64,000 bases of DNA from assembly GCA_032622095.1 (NCBI GenBank), contig CP136061.1:137167587-137231586 (forward strand), read 5' to 3'. This DNA comes from Siphonodentalium dalli (taxonomy: Eukaryota > Mollusca > Scaphopoda > Gadilida > Siphonodentaliidae). The position numbers and the translations under genes were made by a program. The notes beneath the pieces are model-generated. The model was not told the DNA's origin, made no database searches, and saw nothing but the letters and a program-made list of their open reading frames with translations. Numbering within the stretch: position 1 is the first letter of the stretch; every line of letters begins with the position of its first letter. Positions 11,224 to 22,825 of the stretch are shown here, in pieces.

Positions 11224-11943
11224 GTGATTTGCAATTGGAATCTTGGAACATCGTGTTATTTTCGCTGTGAACCATTCCGTTGTAAACAACCAGGCAAGTC
11301 ATTTTTCCTCTGAACGGATCGCTGCCCGATGACCCCAAATCTTCACCAACTCGCATCATTACTGTAAAGTATGTGTATGGATCCGCTGTAAACTCAACTG
11401 CTGTATCCCACGATTGTGTTGGGTTTGAGTTGATTTGAACTTCTACGGAATGAACGTTATCTGATATCACGATCCTCGATAACGCCAAAAAGGTCCACTC
11501 ATTTACAGGTAGAACGCCGGACATTTTCTTCATGAACGTTCCCTCTTGGTTCATAAGTCCTATCCATATTTCATTGTTCATCAGTCTGATTTCGATGGCA
11601 GGAGTACCGGTCTGAACAGTGCTCAGGAGTGCAAGAAGTGTATAGCTGCCAGTCTGTTGTGGTTTAAAATAAAACATGAATGCAGTGTAGGTGTTACTTG
11701 GATTGTCCACTAGAAGAAGGGAGTCACTGAATGCACTGTCTGAGGTTCCATCAAAAACAAGAGATCCGTCTGAGGTACGTGTTGGGTTGTCGGATGCGTC
11801 CGTGACGTACGTGCTTGCTGGCATCTTGGCGACATTTCCGGTGATCGACTCAATATTCTCCGTATCCACATTCGACATCTTGTATACCCGCTGTTCATGT
11901 CCCATCTCATTTATACTGTCGGCTTCGCTGCAAGACTTAAACA
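11224..11943 (-). CDS. Exon with LamG/concanavalin-like domain of a LamG-Thr-PAN protein
   Basis: This minus-strand exon is 720 bp (240 codons), phase 1 at both ends. The acceptor is TCTCATCAACAG at 11944 and the donor AATCAC/GTGAGTAAC at 11223. The domain follows the laminin-G/pentraxin-like jelly-roll pattern: SDGSLVFDGTSDSAFSDS near the start, then FMFYFKPQQTGSYTLLAL, then VNEWTFLALSR, then the closing DPFRGKMTCLVVYNG motif. The first residues (SCSEADSINEMGHEQRV) look like a linker. A later cysteine pair (C in KMTCLVVYNG and in DSNCKS) could form the usual C-terminal disulfide. LamG modules bind carbohydrate or protein ligands outside the cell. The frame joins precisely to the Thr-rich exon. 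The ATG at 11959 lies upstream of the splice acceptor and is probably intronic, so it is not the true start. The upstream exon or exons were not found. Confidence 0.78.
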
Positions 11944-12136
11944 CTGTTGATGAGACCAAAATTATAGATGTGTTTATTCAACCGTTCGAAGTATAGTTAT
12001 CTATAAGAGTCTCCCGGGACAGTTTTATGAATATTTTAGTCATTTCAATTTTATATTTATTAAACTAATTGATTTAGATATTAATATAATACCAAAAGCA
12101 CCACACTGTTAATATATATAGACATATATAACTATT

Positions 12137-12305
12137 TGAGTGTCTGTGTGTGTGTGTGTGTGTGTGTGGGTGTGGGTGAGGGTGTGTGTGTGAGGGGGGT
12201 TTGTGTGTGTGTTTGTTAGGGTGTGTGTGTGAGGGTGTGTGTGTGTGAGGGAGAGGGTGTGTGTGTGTGTGTGTGTGAGGGTGTGTGTGTGCGTGTGTAT
12301 ATATG

Positions 12306-12336
<31 letters not shown>

Positions 12337-12338
12337 GT
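12137..12338. repeat. Compound (GT)n / (GA)n microsatellite
   Basis: GT dinucleotides with GAG and GGG interruptions run from about 12137 to 12299. A GA tract follows (12306-12338). It lies upstream of the LamG exon. Confidence 0.95.
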
Positions 12339-12656
12339 TGGAAATATCGTAGTACTATGTCTTTATATGATGTTTATTTGTGATACAATACTATTTGCAC
12401 ATAGTATATATAAAATGGAATACAAAGTAATAATAATAATTATTAGTAGTGGTATTTATAACTACGATATTAATTACAACAGAAGATGGCACTCCTTACA
12501 CCCCGCTAACGGATTTGGATGCTATAACGGGAACATCGAAAATAAACTAACGAAATCAAAAATGGCAACGATGTTAATGTCGCTGAATCATTCATCCACC
12601 CACGCTTCATCGACCTTCGTGATGGGAGTTGTGCTGGTGCAGCATTAAATATCATG

Positions 12657-12832
12657 TGCCAGTGCATTCTCATATATGCGAGTCTCACATTGGGATCCTC
12701 ATATATTGATAAGAGAATGCATGAGAATGCTTGCAAGGTCAAGGTAAATATTGTTATGCCAATGTATTCTCTTATATATGCGAGGATCCCTATGGGAGAC
12801 TCGCATATATACGAGAATGCATTGACACTGGA
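12657..12832. mobile_element. Foldback MITE (176 bp)
   Basis: CCAGTGCATTCTCATATATG and GCGAGTCTC at the left are mirrored at the right by GGGAGACTCGCATATATACG and GCATTGACACTGG. Arms are about 45-50 bp, including a GGATCCTC/GAGGATCC pair. The open frames on both strands across it are palindrome shadows. Confidence 0.8.
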
Positions 12833-12870
12833 TTTTCGCAAAATTTAAGGAAGTTCCAGTCATGATAGGA

Positions 12871-13372
12871 TTAAAGGTACGGTTGGCCTTGGCGGTGGGT
12901 ATCCTGTGAAAATATTTCCACCCGTCAAAAATCGCCACAAACAGAAAGAACAACAAAATGTAGACAGACTTTGTCCGTATACAAATTAGAAATATCGCAT
13001 AAACAGTATGTTATTGTCATATCGTTGACTATTGTTATGTAAACAAAAGCATAAAAAGTTACTTTTCTGGTGTTTGTTTATATTATGATGGTAAACATAA
13101 AGAGCGTTCTTTGTTGGTGAATTCCTGATATGGAACGAATAAAGAGCGTTTATGCCACTTGTGTGTGATTAGCCCGCAGCATTGTGCTGTCTTCTGTAAC
13201 GCAATCAGGCTCTTGCTTAGGTAAAATATAGTAAATCTTTATGATAACATGCTGTTTACGCGATGGTCATGGTATATATGAACGAAACTGTATGCGTTTT
13301 AATGTTTTTCTGTTTACGGTGATTGGAACAAATATGAATATTTTCGACAACTAAGGCCTCACGTGCCTTTAA
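12871..13372 (+). mobile_element. TTAA-flanked element (family T2), copy 1
   Basis: TTAA occurs at 12871-12874 and 13369-13372. The 494-bp body starts AGGTACGGTTGGCCTTGG and ends in the complement of AGGCACGTGAGGCCTTAG, giving imperfect TIRs. A full-length copy in the opposite orientation lies at 42212-42715. No coding capacity is seen. Its TTAA target suggests piggyBac or Kolobok mobilisation; which is not decidable here. Confidence 0.75.
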
Positions 13373-13800
13373 CTGTTACGGCATCTGGTGCGCTTAAAAA
13401 TATTACCGTTGTTTTTTATTGCTATGTAGAGTTTTGTTGAAAAAAAAACTGAGAATTTTTAAGTTGCAACTATTACGCGAGGAACTGCAATCTCTCTCAG
13501 CAGCAAATGAACTTGTATTATAAAGCCGAGACAATTCAGCTACTGACAAATCAAATTCATTTTCCAAATAGTATACCACGATGAATATTGCTATAATGAT
13601 GCTGAAGAAGTATGTGACAAGTAATTGACGGGGCTGTTGCTAGCGTATATACGCAATATGTATACGTCACCATATTCGACTTTGGCGTATCTTTATCATC
13701 AAGATTGAACACTTTTCGCATTACTATAACATTACGAATAGCTTACAGTATATTTAGTCGTATTTTCGGACAATGTTCGAAAGAATTAAAACACAATAAA
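13373..13800. other. AT-rich sequence, nothing recognised
   Basis: There is no open frame of note, no splice-bounded exon and no clear repeat. Confidence 0.4.
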
Positions 13801-13814
13801 AATATTGTGACTTA

Positions 13815-14935
13815 GTACCATATTCGTATCAGTAGCAGTTCATTAGATACCTTGCGCATAATGAGCGACAACATATAATTATTACGAATTGGGTACTACG
13901 TCACTAGAATTGTGTTGTTTCTATTCGCTGTCGTTTTTTCCCGTATCGTTGTTACAATTACGGTTTTGGATTTTCAACAAAATTCACAAATACATCATAT
14001 AGTAATAAGTTTCTCAGCTGATCAATGTTGGAGATGATTCTGAGATATATATGTCCTTAAATTGTGATCGCCATGTGGCCTTAATTTTTACCTATTAGTG
14101 GTAAACAAATAGTTCGTTCGAGAATATTGCCAAACACAAAGCGCTAAGCTATGACCTGATACCAACATAATTACTACGAGTGGCAAACACGATTGTCTCA
14201 CAAACGGACTCGTAGTCGTCAATTCTGCGAAAAGGTTTTTGGACCGTGTGAAAAACAAAGTTATTTCTTTAAAAACAGCTTTGGTGATCAGAATCTGGTG
14301 ATTACCAATTAAAGTGAAGTGAAAACTTCATTTGGGGTATTCAAACAGGAATAGAAAATAAACTGACTCATCGCTGTTATTTTTTATATTTTGTTTTATA
14401 AATTTCGGAATAAGATATTAGCCGAAAACACAATTTCTCTTGCATAAATTATGTGCAGTGATTCTTGTTTACGAGAGCGTTCCTGTTTGTTATTTGGCAT
14501 TAATTCGTGGCGAATAAAGGACTAACTAGTTGGCATCGTTCACATAATGAACTCCTACACTGGCCAGAATTACTGTAGAGAAATAGTCACAAATATTTCG
14601 GACGGACCAAAAACCTTTCTCAGAATTGACGAGTACGAGTTCGTTTGGGAGAAGATATTGCCGTCCAAACGCATGCCTGTCGCAATAGGGTGATATGGTT
14701 TTGTTTGCCGTGATTATTTTGCATTTAGTTATGTATATATCAGCTCATAGTGAGTGAATGTCTCGGTCATTGCATGTAAAGCTCGTGTGTCCACTCTTGG
14801 CTGTTCGAAACCGTAATTGTAACTACGGATATGGCAAAACGACAACTGACAGAAATAAGACAAATTCTAGTGACGTATAGTACCCTAATCGTAATTCTTA
14901 TCGGTAGTAGTTCATTATACAAAAGGTGTCAATTT
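13815..14935. mobile_element. Foldback element (family F2), inverted arms about 0.4 kb
   Basis: The left arm (about 13840-14260) and right arm (about 14566-14935) are diverged inverted copies. Shared landmarks are GTACTACGTCACTAGAATT against its complement, TACAATTACGGTTT, and the GACGAGTACGAGT/ACTCGTAGTCGTC segment. The 19870-20400 region is a third copy in right-arm orientation, and 20757-20810 a terminal fragment. The 63-codon frame at 14831-15022 lies in an arm and is not a gene. Confidence 0.7.
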
Positions 14936-15144
14936 ATGTCTTTATGTAGTGCAAATGCCGTGTTTCGTGAAAGGCTAAAACCAATGTTGTTTGAAGTTCT
15001 CAGCAATACATGTAATAGTTGAATGTCACGTTCTGCAAAAAGTGGCTGTATTGTAAAATATCAGCTTGAAAAGGTGTGAAAAAACACAAAATATGCTTTT
15101 AATAGCTCCAATTACAACCAGATTTAATTGTGATATCAAATCAC

Positions 15145-15372
15145 CCAAAAGTAACCCAAAAGTAACCCTAGGTATCAAATTTCGTCGAAATCCGTCCGTT
15201 TTACCCGATTTGACCTTTTGAAGGTCAAGGTCAGGCCGGGGTCACGATTTGACCAGTCCAAAACACTCCCTGGACAAAATCACCCCTAGGTATCAAATTT
15301 CGTCAAAATCCGTCTGGCAGTTTTCCTGGCCATAGCTAACACACAGACAGAAGTCCAAAAATATATATTAGA
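15145..15372 (-). mobile_element. Truncated non-autonomous Helitron
   Basis: The minus-strand 5' end TCTAATATATATTTTTGGAC starts at 15372, followed by CTGTCTGTGTG and AGGTCAAGGTCA motifs (15221-15233) as in the 5650-6394 element. The expected 3' hairpin and CTAG are missing, so the 3' end is lost. Confidence 0.65.
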
Positions 15373-16442
15373 TACATTCGAAGACTTTTTAGGGTCCTGC
15401 GAATATTCGATGTTCGATTTATTCCAATATTCTATTAGGGATTGCAAAAAATTCTAGTTCGAATACCAGAAAGGTAAACGCTAGGCGTTATTGTATCATT
15501 CTCTATTACGATCGCATAAATGTTGCCGATGCAGATGAAAACCATATCGCAGGTTCCACGAAAAGTAGAAGTCGGAATATTTCCAGTCGCCAACCGGACG
15601 GTCAACATTAGGTTTCACCGAACTGGAACAATGAACAATTTATTCAGAGCGGACAAGGAACAACTCAAAACCACATGTTCCATTCATAGTTGATGATACC
15701 ACTGATTTATCATTATTTGATTAGGAAGTTATTATGTGGCGCAGACAACATATATTTTCTCGATAAACCGGGGGTGGGGGTGGAAAAAAAGTTTTTTCCG
15801 GGCACGTATGCCGGGGTGGGTGGGTGGTCGATAGCACCAACAAACAATTTTTTCCGCAACTCAAAAATGTTTTTCCTGCAAGTCTTTTTGACTGTTTTGC
15901 AATGAGTTTGGATTAAAACACATCTATATGTCAATATTAACATAAATGACAAATTTCATGATAATCAGACAAACAATATAGCCTGTAGCCCATGCTAATG
16001 GATTGAATTTTGAAATCCAAGATGGCTGCTGGTAGCCATGTTTTTTTTTTGACCGAATGACCCCAAAATGACATGTCCCTATTTACATGTCAATGTTAAC
16101 ATCCATGACTAATAGTATGCACAGAAATTCATATACAGCTGTTTACAGTGAATTCCCCCCCCCCCGCCGCAAATCTCTGTTTTAGTGTTAAAAGGGGGGT
16201 GGGTGTAAAAAAATGGTCGGAAAAAACTGCAGAAATCGGAAAAAAAATTGGACACGGGGGTGAGTGGGTCCCAACAAGGGTCGAAAGTCAAAAATCAACA
16301 TACGTGCCTGCAATTTTTTTCCGACTCCCCCCTGGATAAACCACACAAATCGACATTACTTAATTTGAAAACTAGTTTATCTAAAAATTTAAGTTGTTTG
16401 ATGTACCGTGACGTAGAATATGTTATTTAACACACCTATCCA
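15373..16442. other. Low-complexity purine-rich repeats, no gene seen
   Basis: It contains GGGGGTGGGGG-AAAAAAA-TTTTTT modules near 15770-15860 and 16155-16330, with matching motifs near 46345-46470 and 49010-49080, so this is a dispersed low-complexity family. Open frames of 60-79 codons overlap on both strands and are not convincing. Confidence 0.45.
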
Positions 16443-16900
16443 GGAATCAGGGAGCTAAATGTGTTCTAGAGTCGGGGAGCGAGTACATCGTGGAATGCTA
16501 AAGGTGAAGGTAACTGAAGAATGACCTTCACCTGATACATGCGACACGTTATTAAAGGATGACATCGCGTTTATTTGATTTGTACATAATATCTAAATAA
16601 TTTAAACTGGTGAATGAATGGGGGAACGGATTTTTGTGAGCGGGAAATGTATTTAACTAGCTGTTGTAGATCTGGGTTTTTCCGGATCAAATTTGGCTGT
16701 GGGATAGCCCTGTCGTACACTTGGGGATTTATTTAAAAAAGTAAACACATGACCTTTGATTTTTCTTGCATTTTCGTGATCAACTGGTGTCAATCTAGCT
16801 GGGTAAACATCACTGGTATGGCCAGCAGGCTTCAATTCAGTGAATTTGGCCGAAACGTTAACACTGTCGCCTATGGGAAACCATTTAGTTCAGTGATTCC
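16443..16900. mobile_element. 458-bp element (family M1), copy 1
   Basis: It is nearly identical to 17794-18251, with about six or seven differences counted by eye and the same length. Both copies begin GGAATCA and end TGATTCC, a 7-bp terminal inversion. Flanks differ, so these are two insertions or a precise duplication. The 60-codon minus-strand frame present in both copies is probably fortuitous. Confidence 0.75.
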
Positions 16901-17793
16901 TATAAGAAATATTTGAATTTTACGAAATTTCACGTCTCGCCATGATAAGTTGTTAATTCCATATTTTCTTATTTTCAAATAATAATGACCACATTTTGGA
17001 CAGATTTAAAGAAGAAACGCATGGATTCGCCTGTAGATAGTAAAGAAAGTGATAAATCTGGTAATTTTGCATGGATGTCAGGTACCATTAAGGGGTCAGG
17101 TGGTCTAAAGCCCCCCTCCCCACAATTCCGAGGAGTGTTAGCCCCCCCCCCCCCATTTGGGAAAAGGTGTCATTTGACCAATTAAGCTTTTCCGGCACCC
17201 AGTAGCCTTATCTGAGACCGTAGCCCCACCCCAAGTCGGGGGGGGGGGGTGATGGCATCACCACTAGAGTTACTGTCGTGCAAAACTGTCATGGCAGCTT
17301 TGTTAAACAGACAGTATGCCCTGCCATCTGGTAAAATTTCATGCCTGAAGCTGTGTCTGATGTTGTATCATAATGTTTCGATATTTAAATTGACTTATGG
17401 TTGCTTTACATTGCTATTAAAATATTTTTATTTTTTATTTTCTGTTAATTTTGGTAAATATTTATTATAAATTGCCAAATTCTGCATGAAAATGGTTTAA
17501 AATTGGACAATATATCTCTCTCAAAATGTATATTAACATTTCCTCTTCAATTTAGTAATATTATGGTATATAAGGACATACTTCAGTTATACAAGATGCA
17601 TTAGCTAGTAAAATTGAAAAAAAAGCTAAATTTTTTTGCTTTATTTTGAGGATTGACACTAATTTTTAGGATGCCTCATATTGGAAAAATAAACCACTAC
17701 TGCTCGATATAATCCATTTTTGATTTCAGTAAGGTCTATATTTTGATAAAATACTATAAGAAACGCTGTTTTTCACACATATACATATATATA
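16901..17793. other. Spacer between the twin 458-bp elements
   Basis: AT-rich, with C and G runs (about 17140-17152 and 17238-17249). I see no reverse transcriptase or protease coding that would make the twins LTRs. Confidence 0.45.
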
Positions 17794-18251
17794 GGAATCA
17801 GGGAGCTAAATGTGTTCTAGAGTCGGGGAGCGAGTACACCGTGGAATGCTAAAGGTGAAGGTAACTGAAGAATGACCTTCACCTGATACATGCGACACGT
17901 TATTAAAGGATGACATCGTGTTTATTTGATTTGTACATAATATTTAAATAATTTAAACTGGTGAATGAATGGGGGAACGGATTTTTGTGAGCGGGAAATG
18001 TATTTAACTAGCTGTTGTAGATCTGGGTTTTTCCAGATCAAATTTGGCTGTGGGATAGCCCTGTCGTACACTTGGGGATTTATTTAAAAAAGTAAACACA
18101 TGACCTATGATTTTTCTTGCATTTTCGTGATCAACTGGTGTCAATCTACCTGGGTAAACATCACTGGTATGGCCAGCAGGCTTCAATTCAGTGAATTTGG
18201 CCGAAACGTTAACACTGTCGCCTATGGGAAACCATTTAGTTCAGTGATTCC
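17794..18251. mobile_element. 458-bp element (family M1), copy 2
   Basis: Same orientation as copy 1 at 16443-16900. Near identity implies recent amplification. Confidence 0.75.
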
Positions 18252-18904
18252 ATCCAATATAAAAAAAGCAACATGGTGCTACCATGTGGTATAATGGCCA
18301 ATATATACAAATATAACATGGTACTTTACCATGGTGGTATAGAACCAAGGTAAACTGACCTGTTGGAAGCCGGTAATTATCAGCTTAAGGTGGATCTAGA
18401 TTTCATCTCATTAGTTTCATGATGAGAAATGTAGAGATATTAAATTTATGGTATCAGATAGGTCCAGAATCTTTATTTTCTAAAACAAAAACGAGTCTGT
18501 GTTAATGGAGTAGAGAATGGCCGAATTGACTCAATTAATAACTTACACATTACGGCGAAAAACAGGACCAGGTCAGTACCCATCCGGAAAGGTACAAGTC
18601 AATTTCACAAGAAATTTTCTTCAAGTGAAATCTTCCAAGCGGTAAATATGATGCGTACAAATATGATCATCTGTCAATTTCTACCTTCATGCTAGTATTG
18701 ACGTCTGCTACTAATTAGCCCGTGGTACCTGTTGGGCTTCATTCATTTGTGCATGCAGCTCGTCCAGTACATACCGACTTGAGAAATTTACAATTGTTTT
18801 GTCAAAATTCGATAAAATGATTATCTATTCGTCTGAATGGTTTGGCGCTGGTCAATGAATTGAGTGCCTCTTTTCACAAGAACAGGGACCAACTGACGAA
18901 TCGC
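18252..18904. other. No gene seen
   Basis: AT-rich sequence with one partly repetitive stretch (ACATGGTGCTACCATGTGG, ACCATGGTGG near 18270-18340). No exon is supported. Confidence 0.4.
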
Positions 18905-19522
18905 TTTGTGGAATCGAATCAATTTTTATTTTGCAGCGCCATGGCTGTCATTTGTTTGTGAATCATTCTATACATATAATGAAGTTTACTACTTGTCGGC
19001 GAAAAAAAGTAAACCGATTGTATTTTTATTATATACGTCACACTATTCAAATATTGATACAATACAATGGCTCTGTTAAGCAGGCAAGCGGGTCGATTCC
19101 AGCGTGACACTTTTCGCGGTCGAACGGATGGTCACACTAGCCAAACTCTCAGTGCAAATGTACGCCTCTCAGTGTTGGACATATGTCTATCGGTGCAATT
19201 TGGAAAAACAAACTTTGTGGAATCGAATCAATTTTTATTTTGCAGCGCCATGGCTGCCATTTGTTTGTGAATCATTCTATACATATAATGAAGTTTACTA
19301 CTTGTCGGCGAAAAAAAGTAAACCGATTGTATTTTTATTATATACGTCACACTATTCAAATATTGATAAAATACAATGGCTCTGTTAAGCATGCAAGCGG
19401 GTCGATTCCAGCGTGACACTTTTCGCGGTCGAACGGGTGGTCACACTAGCCAAACTCTCAGTGCAAATGTACGCCTCTCAGTGTTGGACATATGTCTATC
19501 GGTGCAATTTGGAAAAACAAAC
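18905..19522 (+). repeat. Two tandem copies of a 309-bp unit
   Basis: Copies 18905-19213 and 19214-19522 differ at only a handful of bases. Each has TTTGTGGAATCGAATC near its start and ATTTGGAAAAACAAACTT near its end. The duplicated 63-codon minus-strand frame and overlapping plus-strand frames come with the duplication and match nothing I know. Confidence 0.9.
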
Positions 19523-19869
19523 TTTGGCATGAGGGGATTACAGTCAATTTGTACCCTCGCATTTTCATACACTCTAAGTCATTTCACCGACTTTGATATA
19601 CTGAGTCATCTCGTACTCAGCGCTCCTGGTGTGTCTGGAAGGTCTCATGTCATTTCACTAGGTCAACTCGTACCCTGAGTCACTGATTTTACAATGTCAA
19701 ACACTAAGTCATTTCACATACTTTGATATACTAAAGGTGCCAATCTACGATGAAAATTTGGGTCTTTATCCTAAATAAAATAAGAGGGTACGAAGTGACT
19801 CGGAAGGGTACATGTTGACTCAGATGGAGGGTACGAGTTTGTTTTTTTGGAGGGTACGAGCTGGTCCGG
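19523..19869. repeat. Diverged motif repeats (GTCATTTCAC, GGGTACGA)
   Basis: GTCATTTCAC and TTTGATATACT motifs recur near 19578, 19650 and 19712. GAGGGTACGAG-type motifs recur near 19790-19865. This looks like a decayed repeat; no gene is seen. Confidence 0.4.
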
Positions 19870-20400
19870 GTATAATATACTTATTACGAATAGCTATTTA
19901 TAGTCGTAATTTATTCGCACGGTCGAAAACCTGTTCGCAGAATTGACGACTACGTACGAGTCCGTTTGTGAGACAATCATGCTTGCCAATCGCAGTAAGG
20001 AGATTACGGTTCTGCGTCCCGTTGTATTTTGTACTTAATTATGCTGTTATTAGGTCATAGCTTATTGATTTGTGTTTCGCAAGATTCTCGTATTTCACGA
20101 CGACGAATGATATGATTGCCACTAATAGATAAAAATTAAAGTCACATGGCGATCACAATTTAAGAACATAATGTCAGAATCATCTCCCACATTTAGGAGA
20201 TGAGAAACGATGGCGAACTTATTACTATATTATGTATTTATGAGTTTTTTTGAAAATCCAAAACCGTAATCGTAACAACGAATAGGGAAAAACGAAAACG
20301 AATAGACAGAACACAATTCTAGTAGCGTAGTACCCTATTCTTAATAATTATCTGTTGTCGTTCATTATGCGAATGGTGTCTATTGCTATGTATTACTATT
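19870..20400. mobile_element. Partial copy of foldback family F2
   Basis: Matches the right arm of the 13815-14935 element, for example GCAGAATTGACGACTACG, CAAAACCGTAATCG and GTACCCTATTC near the end. Its outermost terminus recurs at 20757-20810, on the far side of another MITE. Confidence 0.65.
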
Positions 20401-20514
20401 TATCACTATTTATTGCATGATCAAGTCTGGTACTGGCATACAGTTAATACATTCTGCTCCATTCATATATATGCGTCAACGAGTTAAGGTTATCGCCTTA
20501 TTACCATGGCTGTA

Positions 20515-20745
20515 TATTGTAGTATTGCGCGAATGAGGCCCGGTTCCGTGGTTTTAGTGCTACAGTTCAAAGTTCTGGAGTTGCATTTCCATATATGGAA
20601 GTCATGAATATTCAAAAGCTCCACATATGGAAATTCTACTCCAGCACGTTGACATATAGCACTAAAACCACGGAACCGGGGCTGGATTAATCTTTGAAAC
20701 CACGGAATCGGGCTTGATGAATCCAATACGGCCGCGACTCAGTGA
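20515..20745. mobile_element. Foldback MITE (family F1), copy 1
   Basis: GGTTCCGTGGTTTTAGTGCT on the left mirrors AGCACTAAAACCACGGAACC on the right. Inner arms contain CATATATGGAA, GAATATTCAAAAG and a GGAGTTGCATTTCC/GGAAATTCTACTCC pair. The same family occurs at 45539-45791, including the flanking GATTCATC, CGGCC and ACTCAGTGATC. Confidence 0.8.
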
Positions 20746-20810
20746 TCTTCCTTGTGTTAGTACCCTATTCGTAATAAGTATATGTTGTCGTTCATTGTGG
20801 GAAAGGTGTC

Positions 20811-22812
20811 TGATATAATGAATCACACTAGATTCAATACTGCCACGAGGCTTACAATTCTGCTTGCAGTAGAAGAGGAATATCCTATAGTTCAGTGTCA
20901 TTTCATTGTCCACGCTAATTTAGACTGCTCGCCCCCTTTGGGACCACAGGAGATGTCTGCCTTTAACCGATAATTCTGACATTGGAATATGATCAAATAT
21001 TCAGCATTATCAACATACGTGACTATGTTTCCACTTTGTGAACCCAGTAATTTTGTGATCATTGAAAAGTTTACTCTTCCCATTCAATTGGCGTTCATTC
21101 AAGATTGTAGCCACTCGCCATAACATGAGTTATCGGTTATGTTGGTCACATCTAAGAAATTATCTTTCCAAAGTTTTTCGCATTCTGATTACCACATATG
21201 AAGATATCCTCGAAAATATGAGGGGGAACTTCTTTTTTTAAGTCGTTTATTTAAAGATGGTTCGCCAAATATCAAACAGTTGATAGTTGTTCGAGTTATC
21301 GCCGTAACAGTTCGTTAAATTAATTAAGGATATGGTAATCCGAATGTAAGCTCCTAAATTACCATTTCTTTGGCTCGAGGTAAAATTATTCTATTCGAGT
21401 CGAGGAACTCACCCATCAAAGCTCAGAGTTACCTGGAATATATGGCGGCCTAGCAAATATTCGACAAGCCGACCGGCACAATACTCTCGATGCCAAATTG
21501 CGTTGAACAAAACGTTTTGGATTTTTTTTATAGTAGAGTTGACAGTCAACGTATTCTGACTGTGGTTACCATTTGTTATTGGTAATTAATCGATTCTGAT
21601 AACTAAAGCGTCTTTTGAAGAAATGTTGTTGTTGTTGTTTTTGTTGTTGTTGGAATCTGATGATGCGGAGACCATCGAATCGAAATGTGTACCTTTAAAT
21701 GGTAATTGGCTAGTTTGTGTACACTGTGTTCGACCAGGGTTTGGTTGTTGGAGAATGAAGAATTCCACTTGCATTTAACACCTTTCCAATAATAACATAA
21801 AAAAAGATTGCATCTGACGCGAGACAGAAAACACATTTTCCGGGCGCAGATGTTTAAAAATAAGGGCGATATAGCTTTCGATAGGTTTTGGTCCCATCGG
21901 ATGAGTGGCACTGTGGCATTACGATAACACATGGCCCCAAGGGTTTCGTTTCCACCGAAAGCGTGTCTCAAAACGCGCGATACTGTCGGCCTAATAAGAT
22001 CAGTGTATGATTAGTTCTTCTAATTCGTTTAGGTTGTGACATGTTGGGTACGCGAAATGTCGGTATTGGATAAGCGCCGACACTTTCAACGAGCAACTTT
22101 GTAGGTGGATATTAAATTCGGCTGTTGCGCCGGAATTGTTGGGCCAAGGGAGGTCATTTATACTTAGAAATATATAGTGTCGATGCCTGGAGCGTTACTG
22201 TGGTTATTTGTATAATATTGACAGTCTCAGTTAATAACAGACCCGCATATATATAGTGGGTCTGACTACTTGTCGTAAGCTTTCTATTTCCCGAACCGCG
22301 GGCTTGTTGTTGTATAATCCACCCCCACAAGTAATTCATTTGCTTCAGGTGGTAAGTTAGTAGAACAGGGGTGAATTAACAATAATGTGTGTGTATATTG
22401 CGTACTAACGGCGTCAATACATTCCGATCGCAGTGCGATTTTCTATAAACCGAATACCTCTCTAAACCGAACAGAAGGGCCGGTCCAAATGGTGTTCGAT
22501 TTGGAGAGGTTTTACCGTACTGATATAATAGTAAGTGATGGCAAATATTTCAAGAAGAAAAATCTCCCACAAATGAAGTTATTTCAAACTTCAATCTGGC
22601 GGATTTATTGAAAACCTAGAATTGTTATATATATACAGACATTATAGCCCATTTCCGAAATGAATATTGAAGACTATGTGAATAAGAAGAGGTATGTGGT
22701 GGGGGGGGGGGGGTGGGGATTCTGATATGGATACTATATTATGTTCTGTCAAATTAAGTTATTTCTGGAATGCTTTAGAGATGAATAGGAAACAAATACA
22801 CTATTTACAACA
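20811..22812. other. Two kb without a supportable gene
   Basis: Contains a short (GTT)n tract (21623-21653) that creates an Asn-rich frame, and a G run (about 22699-22712). The longest minus-strand frame (122 codons, 21603-21971) has no recognisable domain. I see no splice-bounded exon. Confidence 0.4.
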
Positions 22813-22825
22813 TAGTCATCGTCAT

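Noticed and set aside
11944-11959. ATG start of the LamG ORF
   Set aside because: It lies upstream of a good splice acceptor whose phase matches all other junctions, so it is most likely intronic.
16443-18251. LTR retrotransposon with 458-bp LTRs
   Set aside because: The 893-bp interior has no gag/pol coding, primer site or polypurine tract that I can see, and the ends are not TG...CA.
18919-19419. Duplicated 63-codon ORF
   Set aside because: It is present twice only because of the 309-bp tandem duplication. No family is recognised and the frame is short.
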